Assembly (NCBI GenBank): GCA_947588825.1
Contig: CANPZU010000011.1
Span: 1-63,632, forward strand
DNA length: 63,632 nt
Direction: 5' to 3'
From: an uncultured Clostridia bacterium
GTDB lineage: Bacteria > Bacillota > Clostridia > Oscillospirales > CAG-272
Part shown: positions 27,427-38,390 of the stretch, one piece after another
How the letters are laid out: the number at the start of each line of letters is the position of its first letter
Numbering within the stretch: position 1 is the first letter of the stretch
The notes under the pieces: model-generated
The model's input: only the letters and a program-made list of their open reading frames with translations
Database searches by the model: none
What the model was told of the DNA's origin: nothing
Position numbers and translations under genes: made by a program

Positions 27427-28509
27427 TTACTTACCAAGATTGAATTCGCCGTCTTTCAGCTTTTGAGCGGTATCCGCTGCAATAAGCGCGTCAATGACAT
27501 TGTCAATGCATCCGTTCATAATGTCCTCAAGAGAATAGAGCGTCAGACCGATCCTGTGGTCGGTCATCCTTTTCTGAGGAAAGTTATATGTCCTTATCTT
27601 TTCGCTTCGGTCACCCGTTCCAACCTGATTCCTTCGAGTGCCGGCTATTTTTTCCTCCTGCTCGGTTTTTGCGATGCTGTATAGCTTGCTTCTCAGCAGC
27701 GCCATGGCTTTGTCACGGTTTTTGAACTGAGAACGCTCTTCCTGACATTCAACGACAATGCCGGAAGGTATGTGTTTTACTCGTATGGCCGATTCAGTCT
27801 TGTTTATATGCTGACCTCCCGCGCCGCTTGATTTGCAGCTTTCAATTATCAGATCGGAAGGGTTAATCACAATATCGAGATCTTGTGCCTCTGGAAGGAC
27901 CGCAACCGTTACCGTGGAGGTCTGTATCCTTCCCTGTGATTCGGTCGCCGGCACTCTTTGTACTCTGTGAACTCCGCTTTCAAATTTGAATCTTGAAAAA
28001 GCCCCCTCCCCGGACGCTATGAAAGATATTTCCTTAAATCCGCCAAGCTCCGTGGGATTGGAGCTCAGTCTCTCTGTTTTAAGCCCCCTTATATCGGCGT
28101 ACATGGTGTACATACGGTAAAGATCCGCGGCAAAGAGCGCCGCTTCCTCGCCGCCTGCGCCCGCGCGTATCTCGATTATAACGCTTTTATTGTCGTCGGG
28201 ATCGTTAGGTATAAGCAGGACTTTAAGCTCGTTTTCGCACTCGTTAAGCCTTGCTTTTGCAAGGTATAGCTCATTTTCAAGCTCTTTTTTAAATTCGGAA
28301 CCGTTTTCCGCTTCAATAAGCTCACAAAGCTCGTCAATTTCCTTTTCTATGTTTTTGTATTCTCTGTATTTTTTAACGAGCGGATAAAGCAGCTTTTGCT
28401 CGCGCATAAGCTTTGCATACCCGTTTACATTTGCCATCGCTCCCGGCTCCGAAAGACTGTGAAGGATGCTTTCGTACCTTATTTCCGCCTCTTTGAGTTT
28501 TTCAATCAT
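27427..28509 (-). CDS. prfA: Peptide chain release factor 1
   Basis: A 360-residue RF1. The codon-recognition tripeptide PAT is in RVPATESQGR, and the catalytic GGQ in SSGAGGQHIN. It terminates translation at UAA and UAG. An ATG nine bases further upstream (28518) is possible. The ATG at 28509 overlaps the upstream TGA by one base and has better spacing from GAAGG, so it is preferred. prmC is not adjacent. Confidence 0.96.
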   Translation of the reverse strand: MIEKLKEAEIRYESILHSLSEPGAMANVNGYAKLMREQKLLYPLVKKYREYKNIEKEIDELCELIEAENGSEFKKELENELYLAKARLNECENELKVLLIPNDPDDNKSVIIEIRAGAGGEEAALFAADLYRMYTMYADIRGLKTERLSSNPTELGGFKEISFIASGEGAFSRFKFESGVHRVQRVPATESQGRIQTSTVTVAVLPEAQDLDIVINPSDLIIESCKSSGAGGQHINKTESAIRVKHIPSGIVVECQEERSQFKNRDKAMALLRSKLYSIAKTEQEEKIAGTRRNQVGTGDRSEKIRTYNFPQKRMTDHRIGLTLYSLEDIMNGCIDNVIDALIAADTAQKLKDGEFNLGK

Positions 28510-28976
28510 CAGAGCCATCCTTCTTTCTTTCTGAGCCAGGAAGCAAAATCTTTAAAAACACGCTCGTCTGAGGAATGCAGCTCGTGAGGCAAAGAGTCGA
28601 TATCAAACCACGCGCACTCAAGCACCTCGCCGTTGTCGGGAACGGGAGAACCTATAATTTCGTCGGCGGTATATACTATGTTGACATAGTGCACCTCATC
28701 GCCGTTGGCATAGTGCGCATACTGCTCTTTGCCCGAGTAAACGCCAAAAAGCGTCAGCTTGCCGACCTTAATTCCTATCTCTTCGATCAGCTCGCGCCTT
28801 GCCGCCTCCTCGGTGTCCTCATTCAGATCGACTATTCCCCCGTGATACCCCCAGCAAAGGTCGTCGGCACGCTTTTGAAGAAGTAACGAACGGCCTTTGT
28901 ATATTATAACGCCGGATCCGACAAGCATAATGGGAGCGTGACCGACATATTGCCTTAAATACTTGTAATACTCCAT
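28509..28976 (-). CDS. Nudix hydrolase
   Basis: A 155-residue hydrolase with a complete Nudix box spanning about residues 45-67: GG start, RRELIEEIG core. It cleaves a nucleoside diphosphate linked to an unknown group; the sequence does not define the substrate. Its stop overlaps the prfA start and it begins 23 bases after obgE, so it is embedded in the ligA-obgE-prfA operon. Confidence 0.9.
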   Translation of the reverse strand: MEYYKYLRQYVGHAPIMLVGSGVIIYKGRSLLLQKRADDLCWGYHGGIVDLNEDTEEAARRELIEEIGIKVGKLTLFGVYSGKEQYAHYANGDEVHYVNIVYTADEIIGSPVPDNGEVLECAWFDIDSLPHELHSSDERVFKDFASWLRKKEGWL

Positions 28977-28999
28977 AATGTGCTCTCTTCCCTTTCTGC

Positions 29000-30274
29000 T
29001 CAGTTCACAAAATCAAACTCAAAGTCGTAAATGCTGACGGTATCCCCGTCCTTAATTCCTTTGCTTACAAGCGCGTCGATCACTCCGTACCTGCGAAGCA
29101 TACGCTGAAAATACATAAGCGATTCCCGATCGTCAAAATTTATGTTTGCCATCAGCCGCAGCAGCCATTCTCCTTCGACCGTAAACACACCGTTCACGTT
29201 TTTCACCGTAACATCGTGAGAGGGCAGCTGCTCAAGCTCATCCCGACTGTCATACTCCGCCTCATACACTTTGATCGGGGGAAGCTCTGCAAGCCTTTTA
29301 TAAATAAGCTCAAGAAGAGCGCGAATATTTCTGTTTTGAAGCGCGGAGATAAGAACAGTCTCATATCCATGTTCTTTACAAAAGTCGTTAAACGCGGAAA
29401 GATCGCACGCATTATCAAGCAGGTCGGCCTTGTTTGCCGCGATTATCTGCGGGCGCTTCAACAGCTCTGGATCTCTCAGCTCAAGCTCTCTGTTGACGAT
29501 CTTTATATCCTCAATCGGGTCTCGACCTTCTCTTCCCGAAATATCCACAACATGAACAAAAAGTCTGCATCGCTCTATATGACGCAAAAACTCATGTCCA
29601 AGTCCCGCGCCGAGCGAAGCCCCTTCGATAAGACCCGGTATGTCGGCGGCTATAAAAGCCCTTTCCCTGTCAAGCTCGACAACGCCGATAGAAGGTTCAA
29701 GAGTTGTGAAATGATAGTCGGCGACCTTTGGCTTTGCAGCGCTGATTACCGACAGAAGCGATGATTTGCCCACATTTGGAAGCCCAATAAAGCCCACGTC
29801 GGCGATAAGCTTGAGCTCGAGAGTTACCTCTTTGTACTCTCCCTCAATACCCGCCTTTGCAAAACGCGGTATCTGCCTTGTGGGAGTTGCAAAATGCTTG
29901 TTTCCCCAGCCGCCTTTTCCGCCTTTGCAGATAAGAAAGTCTCCGCAGCTTGACATATCCTTGATGACAAGTCCGGTTTTTGTATCCTTGATTACCGTTC
30001 CGGAGGGAACCGGAAGTATAAGGTCCTCGCCGTTTTTGCCGTGAAACTTCGAACCCGCCCCGTCGCCTCCGTTTTGCGCCACGAATTTTCTTTTGTATTT
30101 ATAGTAAGTCAGGGTATTTTGTCCCTGATCTATGCGAAAATAGACATTCCCGCCCTTTCCGCCGTCTCCGCCGTCCGGTCCGCCGTGAGAAATATATTTT
30201 TCTCTGCGGAAGGAAACGCTTCCGTTTCCGCCGTCTCCGGCCTTTATCGTAATTTTAACATTATCAAAAAGCAT
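29000..30274 (-). CDS. obgE: GTPase Obg
   Basis: A 424-residue ribosome-associated GTPase in the order OBG glycine-rich fold (GDGGNGSVSFRREK), G domain (G1 GLPNVGKSS near residue 168, G3 DIPGLIEGA, G4 NKAD), and a C-terminal OCT domain found mainly in Gram-positive Obg proteins. It acts in 50S assembly and stress control. It follows ligA by 20 bases. Confidence 0.96.
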   Translation of the reverse strand: MLFDNVKITIKAGDGGNGSVSFRREKYISHGGPDGGDGGKGGNVYFRIDQGQNTLTYYKYKRKFVAQNGGDGAGSKFHGKNGEDLILPVPSGTVIKDTKTGLVIKDMSSCGDFLICKGGKGGWGNKHFATPTRQIPRFAKAGIEGEYKEVTLELKLIADVGFIGLPNVGKSSLLSVISAAKPKVADYHFTTLEPSIGVVELDRERAFIAADIPGLIEGASLGAGLGHEFLRHIERCRLFVHVVDISGREGRDPIEDIKIVNRELELRDPELLKRPQIIAANKADLLDNACDLSAFNDFCKEHGYETVLISALQNRNIRALLELIYKRLAELPPIKVYEAEYDSRDELEQLPSHDVTVKNVNGVFTVEGEWLLRLMANINFDDRESLMYFQRMLRRYGVIDALVSKGIKDGDTVSIYDFEFDFVN

Positions 30275-30294
30275 ATCTTTTCTTTATCTCCCGG

Positions 30295-32346
<2,052 letters not shown>

Positions 32347-32419
32347 TTACTTTTCTTTGAAATGAAAATTTTTATTTAGATTGATAAATAAACATTCGTT
32401 TCAGCGGTACAAAAGCAGA

Positions 32420-32452
32420 AACGCCATGCAAATCGGCGCGACGCATGGCGTT
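32420..32452 (-). terminator. Hairpin downstream of serA, probable terminator
   Basis: Ten-base arms AACGCCATGC (32420-32429) and GCATGGCGTT (32443-32452) pair perfectly. On the minus strand TTTCTGCTTTTG follows, an acceptable but imperfect T-rich tail for the serCA unit. Confidence 0.6.
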
Positions 32453-32520
32453 CTTATCTTTTTTGGAATAAGCATAAGGTTACAAAGCATTAAAACATTT
32501 TGAGTACCTGACACGCACTC

Positions 32521-33675
32521 TCAAAGGCTTCTTACTCTTATCACTCCGTTTATCTTTTTAACCTCGTCTACGATGTGTTCGCTTATGGCGCTGTGTGTGT
32601 CTACGATTGTATATGCGAACTCGCCCTTTGAGCCGTTCACGAGATTTTCGATATTTATATTATCGGCGGCAAAGGCTGATGTTACCGAGGAAATGACGGC
32701 GGGTACGTTGTAGTGCATTATGCACAGGCGGTTCATACCGTTTCTCGGAGAGGAAACGCCCGGATAGTTTACACTGTTTGTTATATTGCCGTTTTCGCAG
32801 TAATCAATAAGCTCACGGGCTGCCATGACCGCGCAGTTGTCCTCGGATTCCTCGGTGGAGGCGCCAAGATGCGGGATTGAGATGATGCCCGGAACGTTTA
32901 TTATTTCATCGGTAGGAAAATCGGTTATATATTTTGAGACCTTGCCCGAACTTATCGCTTCTTTCATGTCGGAAGCGTTCACAAGATCGGCCCTTGAAAG
33001 GTTTATGATCTTTACGCCTTGCTTCATTTTTTCGAAAGCGGAAGCGCAAATCATGCCCTTTGTATCCTTCGTTGCGGGGACGTGAAGAGTGATATAGTCG
33101 CACTTTTCAAATATCTCGTCATAGCTTGCCGCCTTAGAAACCAGGCTTGAAAGACGCCACGCCGCCTCGACCGTAACAAAGGGATCGTATCCGATGACCT
33201 TCATTCCAAGCTGAACTGCAATATTGGCGACCATTCCGCCTATCGCTCCAAGTCCGATGACTCCAAGCGTTTTGCCTTTTATCTCGTTTCCCGAAAACTT
33301 CGATTTACCCTTCTCAACAGCCTTTGCGACATCCTGCGTAAGAGTAGCGGCCCATTCCACGCCGCCTATAATATCGCGAGAAGCCAAAAGCAGAGCCGCG
33401 ACGGTTAGCTCGGTAACGCCGTTGGCATTGGCGCCGGGCGTGTTGAAAACGGCGATTCCCTGCTTTGCGCATTTCTCAATAGGAATATTGTTTACTCCCG
33501 CTCCCGCTCTGCCTATTGCGATGAGATTGTCGACAAACTCGCTCTCAAGCATGTTCGCCGAGCGAACCATTATAAGGTCGGGAGCGCTTACGTCTTCTTT
33601 TACCTCGTATTTGCCGCCGTCAAATTCATTTGTTCCTATCTTTGCAATTTTATTTAGCAGTAATACTTTATACAT
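32521..33675 (-). CDS. serA: D-3-phosphoglycerate dehydrogenase
   Basis: A 384-residue enzyme oxidising 3-phosphoglycerate in the first step of serine synthesis. The NAD-binding loop is GLGAIGG, catalytic residues lie in the INLSRADL and HLGAST blocks, and a C-terminal ACT domain (residues about 310-384) may sense serine. A longer frame upstream is unlikely because AAGGAC lies just before the ATG at 33675. It begins 16 bases after serC. Confidence 0.95.
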   Translation of the reverse strand: MYKVLLLNKIAKIGTNEFDGGKYEVKEDVSAPDLIMVRSANMLESEFVDNLIAIGRAGAGVNNIPIEKCAKQGIAVFNTPGANANGVTELTVAALLLASRDIIGGVEWAATLTQDVAKAVEKGKSKFSGNEIKGKTLGVIGLGAIGGMVANIAVQLGMKVIGYDPFVTVEAAWRLSSLVSKAASYDEIFEKCDYITLHVPATKDTKGMICASAFEKMKQGVKIINLSRADLVNASDMKEAISSGKVSKYITDFPTDEIINVPGIISIPHLGASTEESEDNCAVMAARELIDYCENGNITNSVNYPGVSSPRNGMNRLCIMHYNVPAVISSVTSAFAADNINIENLVNGSKGEFAYTIVDTHSAISEHIVDEVKKINGVIRVRSL

Positions 33676-33691
33676 CTTCAGTCGTCCTTTC

Positions 33692-34783
33692 TTATGCCTT
33701 GGGATTGGCCTTTGCAAAATCCTGCATAAATTCAATAAGAGCCTGTACGCCTTCAATAGGCATGGCGTTGTATATGGATGCTCTCATTCCGCCCACGCTG
33801 CGGTGTCCTTTGAGGTTGACAAGCCCAACTTTGGCAGCTTCCTTTGGAAATTTCGCGTCAAGATCGGCATCTCCCGTGACAAATGTGACGTTCATGATAG
33901 AACGGCTTGATTTTTGCACGGGCGCTGTATAATAGCTTTGAGAGTCAAGATAATCATAAAGAATAGAGGCTTTTTTAACATTGCATTCCTTCATCGCCTC
34001 GAGACCGCCCATGCCGAGGATCCATTCGTACACAAGTCCCGCAATGTATATGGGATAGCAGGGGGGAGTGTTGTACATCGAGTCGTTTTCGGCCATGACC
34101 TTCCAATCGAGCATCGTAGGAGCCTTGGGGTCGCAGTAACCAAGAAGATCGTCTCTTACAATTACAACTGTAAGTCCGGCGGGAGCCATATTCTTCTGCG
34201 CGCCCGCGTATATAACGCCGAATTTTGAGACGTCGACAGGCTCGGAAATAATGCAGGAGGACATATCGGCGACAAGAGGAATATCGCCGGTGTCAGGTAT
34301 GTAGTCGTATTTCGTGCCGTATATAGTATTGTTAAAGCAGATGTGAAGGTACGAGGCGTCAGGACTTATCATATCACGTGTTATACGAGGCACTCTGTCA
34401 AAGTTTGTGTCTTTTGAAGATGCGATGCATTTAACGTCGTATCCCATTTTCTGAGCTTCCTTAAACGCCTTGCTTGAGAACTGCCCGCTGACTGCATAGT
34501 CCGCTTTACCGGTCCTGCCTATAAGGTTGAGCGGGACCGCCGAAAACTGCGTTGAAGCTCCGCCCTGAAGAAAAAGCACCTTATAATTTGCGGGAATATC
34601 CATAAGCTCCCTTAACTTTGCCTGTGCGTTTTTGATGATAGCATCAAAAACCGGAGAGCGATGGCTCATCTCCATGACCGACATGCCGCTGTCCCCGTAG
34701 CCGGTAAGCTCCGCCGCTGCTTTTTCAAGCACCGGAAGAGGAAGCATAGAAGGACCTGCCGAAAAATTGTAAACTCTGTTCAT
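33692..34783 (-). CDS. serC: Phosphoserine aminotransferase
   Basis: A 363-residue PLP enzyme making phosphoserine from 3-phosphohydroxypyruvate and glutamate. It begins RVYNFSAGPSMLP. The PLP-binding Lys is in IYAGAQKNMAPAG, and the end has GGMRASIYNA. Two ATGs are possible; the second (34783) has ideal spacing from GGAG. With serA it forms serCA. No serB is nearby. Confidence 0.96.
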   Translation of the reverse strand: MNRVYNFSAGPSMLPLPVLEKAAAELTGYGDSGMSVMEMSHRSPVFDAIIKNAQAKLRELMDIPANYKVLFLQGGASTQFSAVPLNLIGRTGKADYAVSGQFSSKAFKEAQKMGYDVKCIASSKDTNFDRVPRITRDMISPDASYLHICFNNTIYGTKYDYIPDTGDIPLVADMSSCIISEPVDVSKFGVIYAGAQKNMAPAGLTVVIVRDDLLGYCDPKAPTMLDWKVMAENDSMYNTPPCYPIYIAGLVYEWILGMGGLEAMKECNVKKASILYDYLDSQSYYTAPVQKSSRSIMNVTFVTGDADLDAKFPKEAAKVGLVNLKGHRSVGGMRASIYNAMPIEGVQALIEFMQDFAKANPKA

Positions 34784-34824
34784 AATCATTTTCTCCGTTC
34801 TGCCGCAACCGCGACTGTATTTGT

Positions 34825-34853
34825 ATTATATCTCATTAAATTTATTAATATAA
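34825..34853 (-). promoter_or_regulatory. Possible promoter of serCA
   Basis: TATAAT reads on the minus strand at 34830-34825, with a poor -35 match (TTATAT, 34853-34848) 17 bases away. Confidence 0.4.
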
Positions 34854-34888
34854 ATTGAAGCGTAAACGCCTGTAAACCCGCCTATATA

Positions 34889-36157
34889 TTAAATTTGGCG
34901 CGATTTATTCGTGTTTTTTATTATGCAGTGCTTTGGTATCCCGTTTTCATAGGGAATATCAACGCTCCTTCCTTCAATAAGAGGACGTATATATTCAAAG
35001 CATTCCGTTGTAATACCGTTTCCGTTTTTGTTTATAAAATTATCGGGAAGCCTTTTTACCCTGTTGGCGATTGCTTCTATGTCTTTGGGTACAAAGGTTA
35101 TACCGTACGGTCCGCTGCTGCGCTCACAGCAGACAAGCACGCCATTTTCCCCGTTTTCCGCAAAGGAAACCGCCTCTCTGCCAACGCATATGGACTCCGT
35201 TCTGTCTCTTTCCGACATCATATGTCCCGCGCATCTCTGCGTCAGACTCAAATCAAACGAGCGCACCTTGCAGCCGAGTCTTGCGCGCACTTCATTCTCA
35301 AGTACCTTTGCCGCACCCGAAAGGTATTTGTGTCCGAAAACGTCGGCGGCGCCGCTTTGAGCGGATTCGCCCACGTATCTCCCGTTTGAAAACCTGATAC
35401 CCTCGGAAAGCGCGACAACGACCGAGGTTTTTCTTTTAAACGCAGACTTAATATCCGAAATAAAATCGTCAATTGAAAATGGCCGTTCGGGAAAATACGC
35501 GTAATCGGGTCCCCGCCCGTTTTCGATAAGCGAAGGATATGCCGCCGCCGCAGTGAGCCAACCCGCGTCTCTGCCCATTATCTCGACAATTGTAACCGAG
35601 CGTACGGTATATACCGAACAGTCCCTGACTATCTCCGAAATAGTAGAGGCAATGTATTTTGCTGCCGAGCCGAAGCCCGGAGTATGATCTGTTCCGCAGA
35701 GGTCGTTGTCTATGGTTTTCGGAACGCCTATAAACCTCATGTCGACGCCATAATACTTCATTGCTCTTGAAAGTTTCATTACGGTATCCATGGAGTCATT
35801 TCCGCCGATATAGAAAAAGTATTTGATATCGTGCTTTTTGAAAAAAGCAAAAAGAGTGTCGTAAACTTCCCGCCTTTGAACATCGTCGACATCGGGGAGC
35901 CTTATGCGACATGAACCCAAAGCCGCGCCGGGAGTTTTGCCGAGCAGCTCAAGCTCGTCATCTCGGTCAACAAAAAGATCGGTAAGGTTGCAAATACTGT
36001 CATTCAGCATTCCTTCGACGCCGTTAAACGCTCCGTAAAGCGAGGAGATACGGCAGGAGTCGAGCGCTCCGCGTATCACCCCTTCAAGGGTGGCGTTGAT
36101 GGCGGACGTAGGGCCCCCCGATTGTCCGACTATCGCATTGTATTTGACTTCTGACAT
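34889..36157 (-). CDS. pfp: Diphosphate-dependent 6-phosphofructokinase
   Basis: A 422-residue phosphofructokinase. It carries GGNDSMDT and PKTIDNDL, in which Lys replaces the Gly of ATP enzymes (PGTIDND), the mark of PPi use. It phosphorylates fructose 6-phosphate reversibly with pyrophosphate, saving ATP in anaerobes. The substrate block EIMGRDAGW is also present. The ribosome site is AAGGAG. It is apparently monocistronic. The phosphoryl donor is inferred from these residues. Confidence 0.92.
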   Translation of the reverse strand: MSEVKYNAIVGQSGGPTSAINATLEGVIRGALDSCRISSLYGAFNGVEGMLNDSICNLTDLFVDRDDELELLGKTPGAALGSCRIRLPDVDDVQRREVYDTLFAFFKKHDIKYFFYIGGNDSMDTVMKLSRAMKYYGVDMRFIGVPKTIDNDLCGTDHTPGFGSAAKYIASTISEIVRDCSVYTVRSVTIVEIMGRDAGWLTAAAAYPSLIENGRGPDYAYFPERPFSIDDFISDIKSAFKRKTSVVVALSEGIRFSNGRYVGESAQSGAADVFGHKYLSGAAKVLENEVRARLGCKVRSFDLSLTQRCAGHMMSERDRTESICVGREAVSFAENGENGVLVCCERSSGPYGITFVPKDIEAIANRVKRLPDNFINKNGNGITTECFEYIRPLIEGRSVDIPYENGIPKHCIIKNTNKSRQI

Positions 36158-36321
36158 TTTGACGGTCTCCTTGATTTTGTATCTTGACTTTGACTTTGTG
36201 CGTTAAAGTTTTCCGTGATCTTGGGCATTTGTCCTCGGTCCTTTTTCTTACTTAAATTCTTAAATTGAATAAAATAAAGAGGCGACAAAATCAAAAACGC
36301 AAGCGTACGGGCAAATAAAAG

Positions 36322-36352
36322 AAAAACAGAGAACCTTTACGCTCTCTGTTTT
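36322..36352 (-). terminator. Terminator of tRNA-Glu
   Basis: AAAAACAGAGA (36322-36332) pairs with TCTCTGTTTTT (36343-36353, its last base shared with the tRNA CCA). On the minus strand it ends in a T-run directly after the tRNA. Confidence 0.8.
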
Positions 36353-36427
36353 TGGTGACCCGTACGGGAATCGAACCCATGCCTTCGCCGTGAGAGGGCG
36401 ACGTCTTAGCCGCTTGACTAACAGGCC
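36353..36427 (-). tRNA. tRNA-Glu (anticodon CTC)
   Basis: A 75-base cloverleaf reads on the minus strand. Acceptor GGCCTGT pairs with ACGGGTC (one G-T and one T-G). The anticodon stem TCGCC/GGCGA holds the loop CTCTCAC. The T loop is TTCGATT, and discriminator A is followed by an encoded CCA. Confidence 0.95.
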
Positions 36428-36446
36428 GTACCGATTATGTATGTAT

Positions 36447-36475
36447 ATTATATCATCCTGTCGACCAAAACTCAA
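36447..36475 (-). promoter_or_regulatory. Promoter of tRNA-Glu
   Basis: On the minus strand TTGAGT (36475-36470) and TATAAT (36452-36447) are separated by 17 bases and lie 20 bases before the tRNA. Confidence 0.75.
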
Positions 36476-36545
36476 TATACAAATTGCACAAATTTAAAGA
36501 CGAAATTTTTGCGAAAATTTATAGAAAACTGTGCATGGCGTCACA

Positions 36546-37187
36546 TCAGATTTCAGAAACATCTATTTTTTCAAGTGCTTCGGTATAATGAAGCTTAAGG
36601 TGAATCTCGGATTCTATCAGTATATTCACGTCTTTTTCTTCCTCGTCAAAGGAAATATCGATGCCGGAGATATACTCATTCACAGCAAAAACAGGAAGAT
36701 AAAGCTCGTCGTTTATAAGCTTGACGCCGTTTTTAAGATTTATCGGATTGCCGTTTATAAGCAAATACCCCTTTTCAAGAAAAACCGTCATATACTCGGC
36801 AACGCCGTTTGTTTCGGATATTTTGTATCTGAGGCGCGTGCCGTCTCCGCTGACAGAAAAGCCGCATGCATCCGCGATATCGCTGAAATTCACATAGATC
36901 TCGCCGTCTATTAACGCGTCCTTTTTTGCAACGGAGTATCTGCTTTGCACTTTTTTGTCGCCGCCGTCGGAAAGAGAAAGAATTACCGTGTAATCGGTGG
37001 GGAGCTCGAATCTCGGAATAAAAAGCGAAAGTGCGATAAAAGCGGAATAAAAAGCGAAAAAGACAGCCCAAACGGCAAGCACGCCCACAACATAAATGAG
37101 CGCGAGAATTTTTATTTTGTTTTTGCTTCTTTTTTTCTTTTTGATCTTTTTGACCGACACAGTCTTTTTTTGTACGCTTTCCGCCAT
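36546..37187 (-). CDS. Membrane-anchored protein with copper-amine-oxidase-N-like (stalk) domain
   Basis: A 213-residue protein with a very basic N-terminus (KKIKKKKRSKNK), one membrane helix near residues 27-55, and an extracellular beta domain. The pattern DGEIYVNFSDIADACGF and YLLINGNPINL, followed by DELYLPV, resembles the repeat unit of stalk or copper amine oxidase N-terminal domains. That domain usually serves cell-wall attachment or protein contact. The lysine tract suggests contact with nucleic acid or anionic lipid. It is transcribed away from infC. The function is unknown. Confidence 0.7.
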   Translation of the reverse strand: MAESVQKKTVSVKKIKKKKRSKNKIKILALIYVVGVLAVWAVFFAFYSAFIALSLFIPRFELPTDYTVILSLSDGGDKKVQSRYSVAKKDALIDGEIYVNFSDIADACGFSVSGDGTRLRYKISETNGVAEYMTVFLEKGYLLINGNPINLKNGVKLINDELYLPVFAVNEYISGIDISFDEEEKDVNILIESEIHLKLHYTEALEKIDVSEI

Positions 37188-37298
37188 ATTCTTTTACTTG
37201 CACATCTCCGTTTTTCTCTCTTCAAAAAGATTATACCGCCCTCGGCCCAAAAATTCAAGTGCTTTTTCAGAAAATGCGATTTTTTTTATTTTTACCTC

Positions 37299-37327
37299 TT
37301 GACAAAGGAAAAAATATGTGCTATACT
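37299..37327 (+). promoter_or_regulatory. Promoter of the infC-rpmI-rplT operon
   Basis: TTGACA (37299-37304) and TATACT (37322-37327) are separated by 17 bases. The predicted start is near 37334, leaving a 160-base leader before infC. Confidence 0.8.
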
Positions 37328-37333
37328 TGCGGC

Positions 37334-37493
37334 AATAAAGAAGAAACGATTTCGTTCTCACCGCCAGATATTCAAAGCGGTCAATAAACACTCTGCCGGC
37401 TCGGCTTTTGCCGAAGCAGCGTTTTGTGTCAAAGCATATGCGGAATCGTTGTTTTCGCATATTTTTTATTTTTATTTTTGGAGGTATCCCGCA
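37334..37493 (+). promoter_or_regulatory. infC operon leader with attenuator (L20-leader-like)
   Basis: The leader shows successive hairpins: AACG/CGTT (37345-37356), ACCGC/GCGGT (37360-37381) and TCGGC-TTTT-GCCGA (37401-37414). A terminator-like stem ATATGCG/CGCATAT (37436-37462) runs into a T-rich stretch. The ribosome site GGAGGT lies at 37480-37485. In Bacillus, r-protein L20 binds the leader of this operon and promotes termination. The position and final terminator fit that model, but a specific L20 consensus was not verified. Confidence 0.65.
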
Positions 37494-38048
37494 ATAAAGA
37501 CGAACAATGACAACGAGCAGCTCATTAACGAAGAAATAACCCGTTCCGGTATTTCAATGAGCAAGAATGTACGAGTTATCGGAGCTTCCGGCGAACAGCT
37601 CGGAATAATAACCCTGTCAAAAGCGCTGCAAAACGCTTACAGTCAAAACCTCGACCTTGTTTTAATGTCCGCGCAGAGCGACCCGCCCGTGTGCAAGATA
37701 ATGGACTACGGTAAATTCCGCTTTGACCGCGACAAGAAGAAAAAGGAAGCGAGAAAAAAACAGCAAAAGGTCAGCGTCAAGGAAATTCAGCTTACATGGC
37801 AGATCGATGTCAACGACTTCAATACAAAGGTTAACAACGCAAAACGTTTTCTGACAAGCGGCAATAAGGTAAAGGTCCTTGTGATTTTTAAGGGAAGACA
37901 GATGATGCATCAGGAAGTAGGAAAAAATCTTCTTGACAAATTCGTCGAAAGCGTTTCGCAAGTCGGCGCACTCGATAAACCCGCCTCGCTTGAAGGCCGC
38001 GCCATGAGTGTGTTTATTTCGCCGATCAAGCAGACACCTGCAAAATAA
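37494..38048 (+). CDS. infC: Translation initiation factor IF-3, ATA start codon
   Basis: A 184-residue IF-3. The N-terminal domain begins near NEQLINEEITRSGISM and has VRVIGASGEQLG. The linker is rich in Lys and Arg, and the C-terminal domain has KEIQLTWQID and FKGRQMMHQEVG. No ATG, GTG or TTG lies at a suitable place. GGAGGT at 37480-37485 is followed after eight bases by ATA (37494) directly before the conserved N-terminus. Non-canonical infC starts (AUU in E. coli and Bacillus) allow IF-3 to regulate itself. The frame stays open upstream to 36945 across the promoter, which is a shadow. Confidence 0.93.
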   Translation: MKTNNDNEQLINEEITRSGISMSKNVRVIGASGEQLGIITLSKALQNAYSQNLDLVLMSAQSDPPVCKIMDYGKFRFDRDKKKKEARKKQQKVSVKEIQLTWQIDVNDFNTKVNNAKRFLTSGNKVKVLVIFKGRQMMHQEVGKNLLDKFVESVSQVGALDKPASLEGRAMSVFISPIKQTPAK

Positions 38049-38093
38049 AAAGGTTTATTAGCTGCAAAAGCAATCGAAAGGAGATTAGTTACC

Positions 38094-38291
38094 ATGCCTA
38101 AAATGAAATCGCACAGTGCGTCATCAAAGAGATTTTCTCTTACAAAATCCGGAAAGGTAAAGCTTAATCATTCACATCACCGTCATAAGCTCGGTATAAA
38201 GACCACCAAACGCAAGAGAGCGCTGCGTTCAAGAGGATATCTCAGCGAGAGCTTTGCTCCCACGGTAAAGACGCTCATTCAAAAGCAGTGA
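38094..38291 (+). CDS. rpmI: 50S ribosomal protein L35
   Basis: 65 residues and highly basic. It starts MPKMKSHSASSKRFSLTKSG, with HHRHKLGIKTTKRKR, the normal L35 pattern. GAAAGGAG precedes the ATG. It is the second gene of infC-rpmI-rplT. Confidence 0.97.
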   Translation: MPKMKSHSASSKRFSLTKSGKVKLNHSHHRHKLGIKTTKRKRALRSRGYLSESFAPTVKTLIQKQ

Positions 38292-38321
38292 TAAGATTTA
38301 AACATTTATCGTTTGTATTCG

Positions 38322-38353
38322 TAATTTTGTAATTTTGTAATTTTGTAAGTTTG
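38322..38353 (+). repeat. Tandem 8-base repeat between rpmI and rplT
   Basis: TAATTTTG occurs three times in a row (38322-38345), followed by one copy with a single change (TAAGTTTG, 38346-38353) and then decayed copies. It lies in the 99-base space before the rplT ribosome site. Confidence 0.85.
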
Positions 38354-38390
38354 TCAGTTCGTAAGTAAGTTTTCAGGAGGATAATGTAAA

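Noticed and set aside
36945..37493. Upstream extension of infC to give 367 residues
   Set aside because: It crosses the opposite-strand gene, the infC promoter and the leader terminator, and its sequence is unlike any IF-3. The real start is near 37494.
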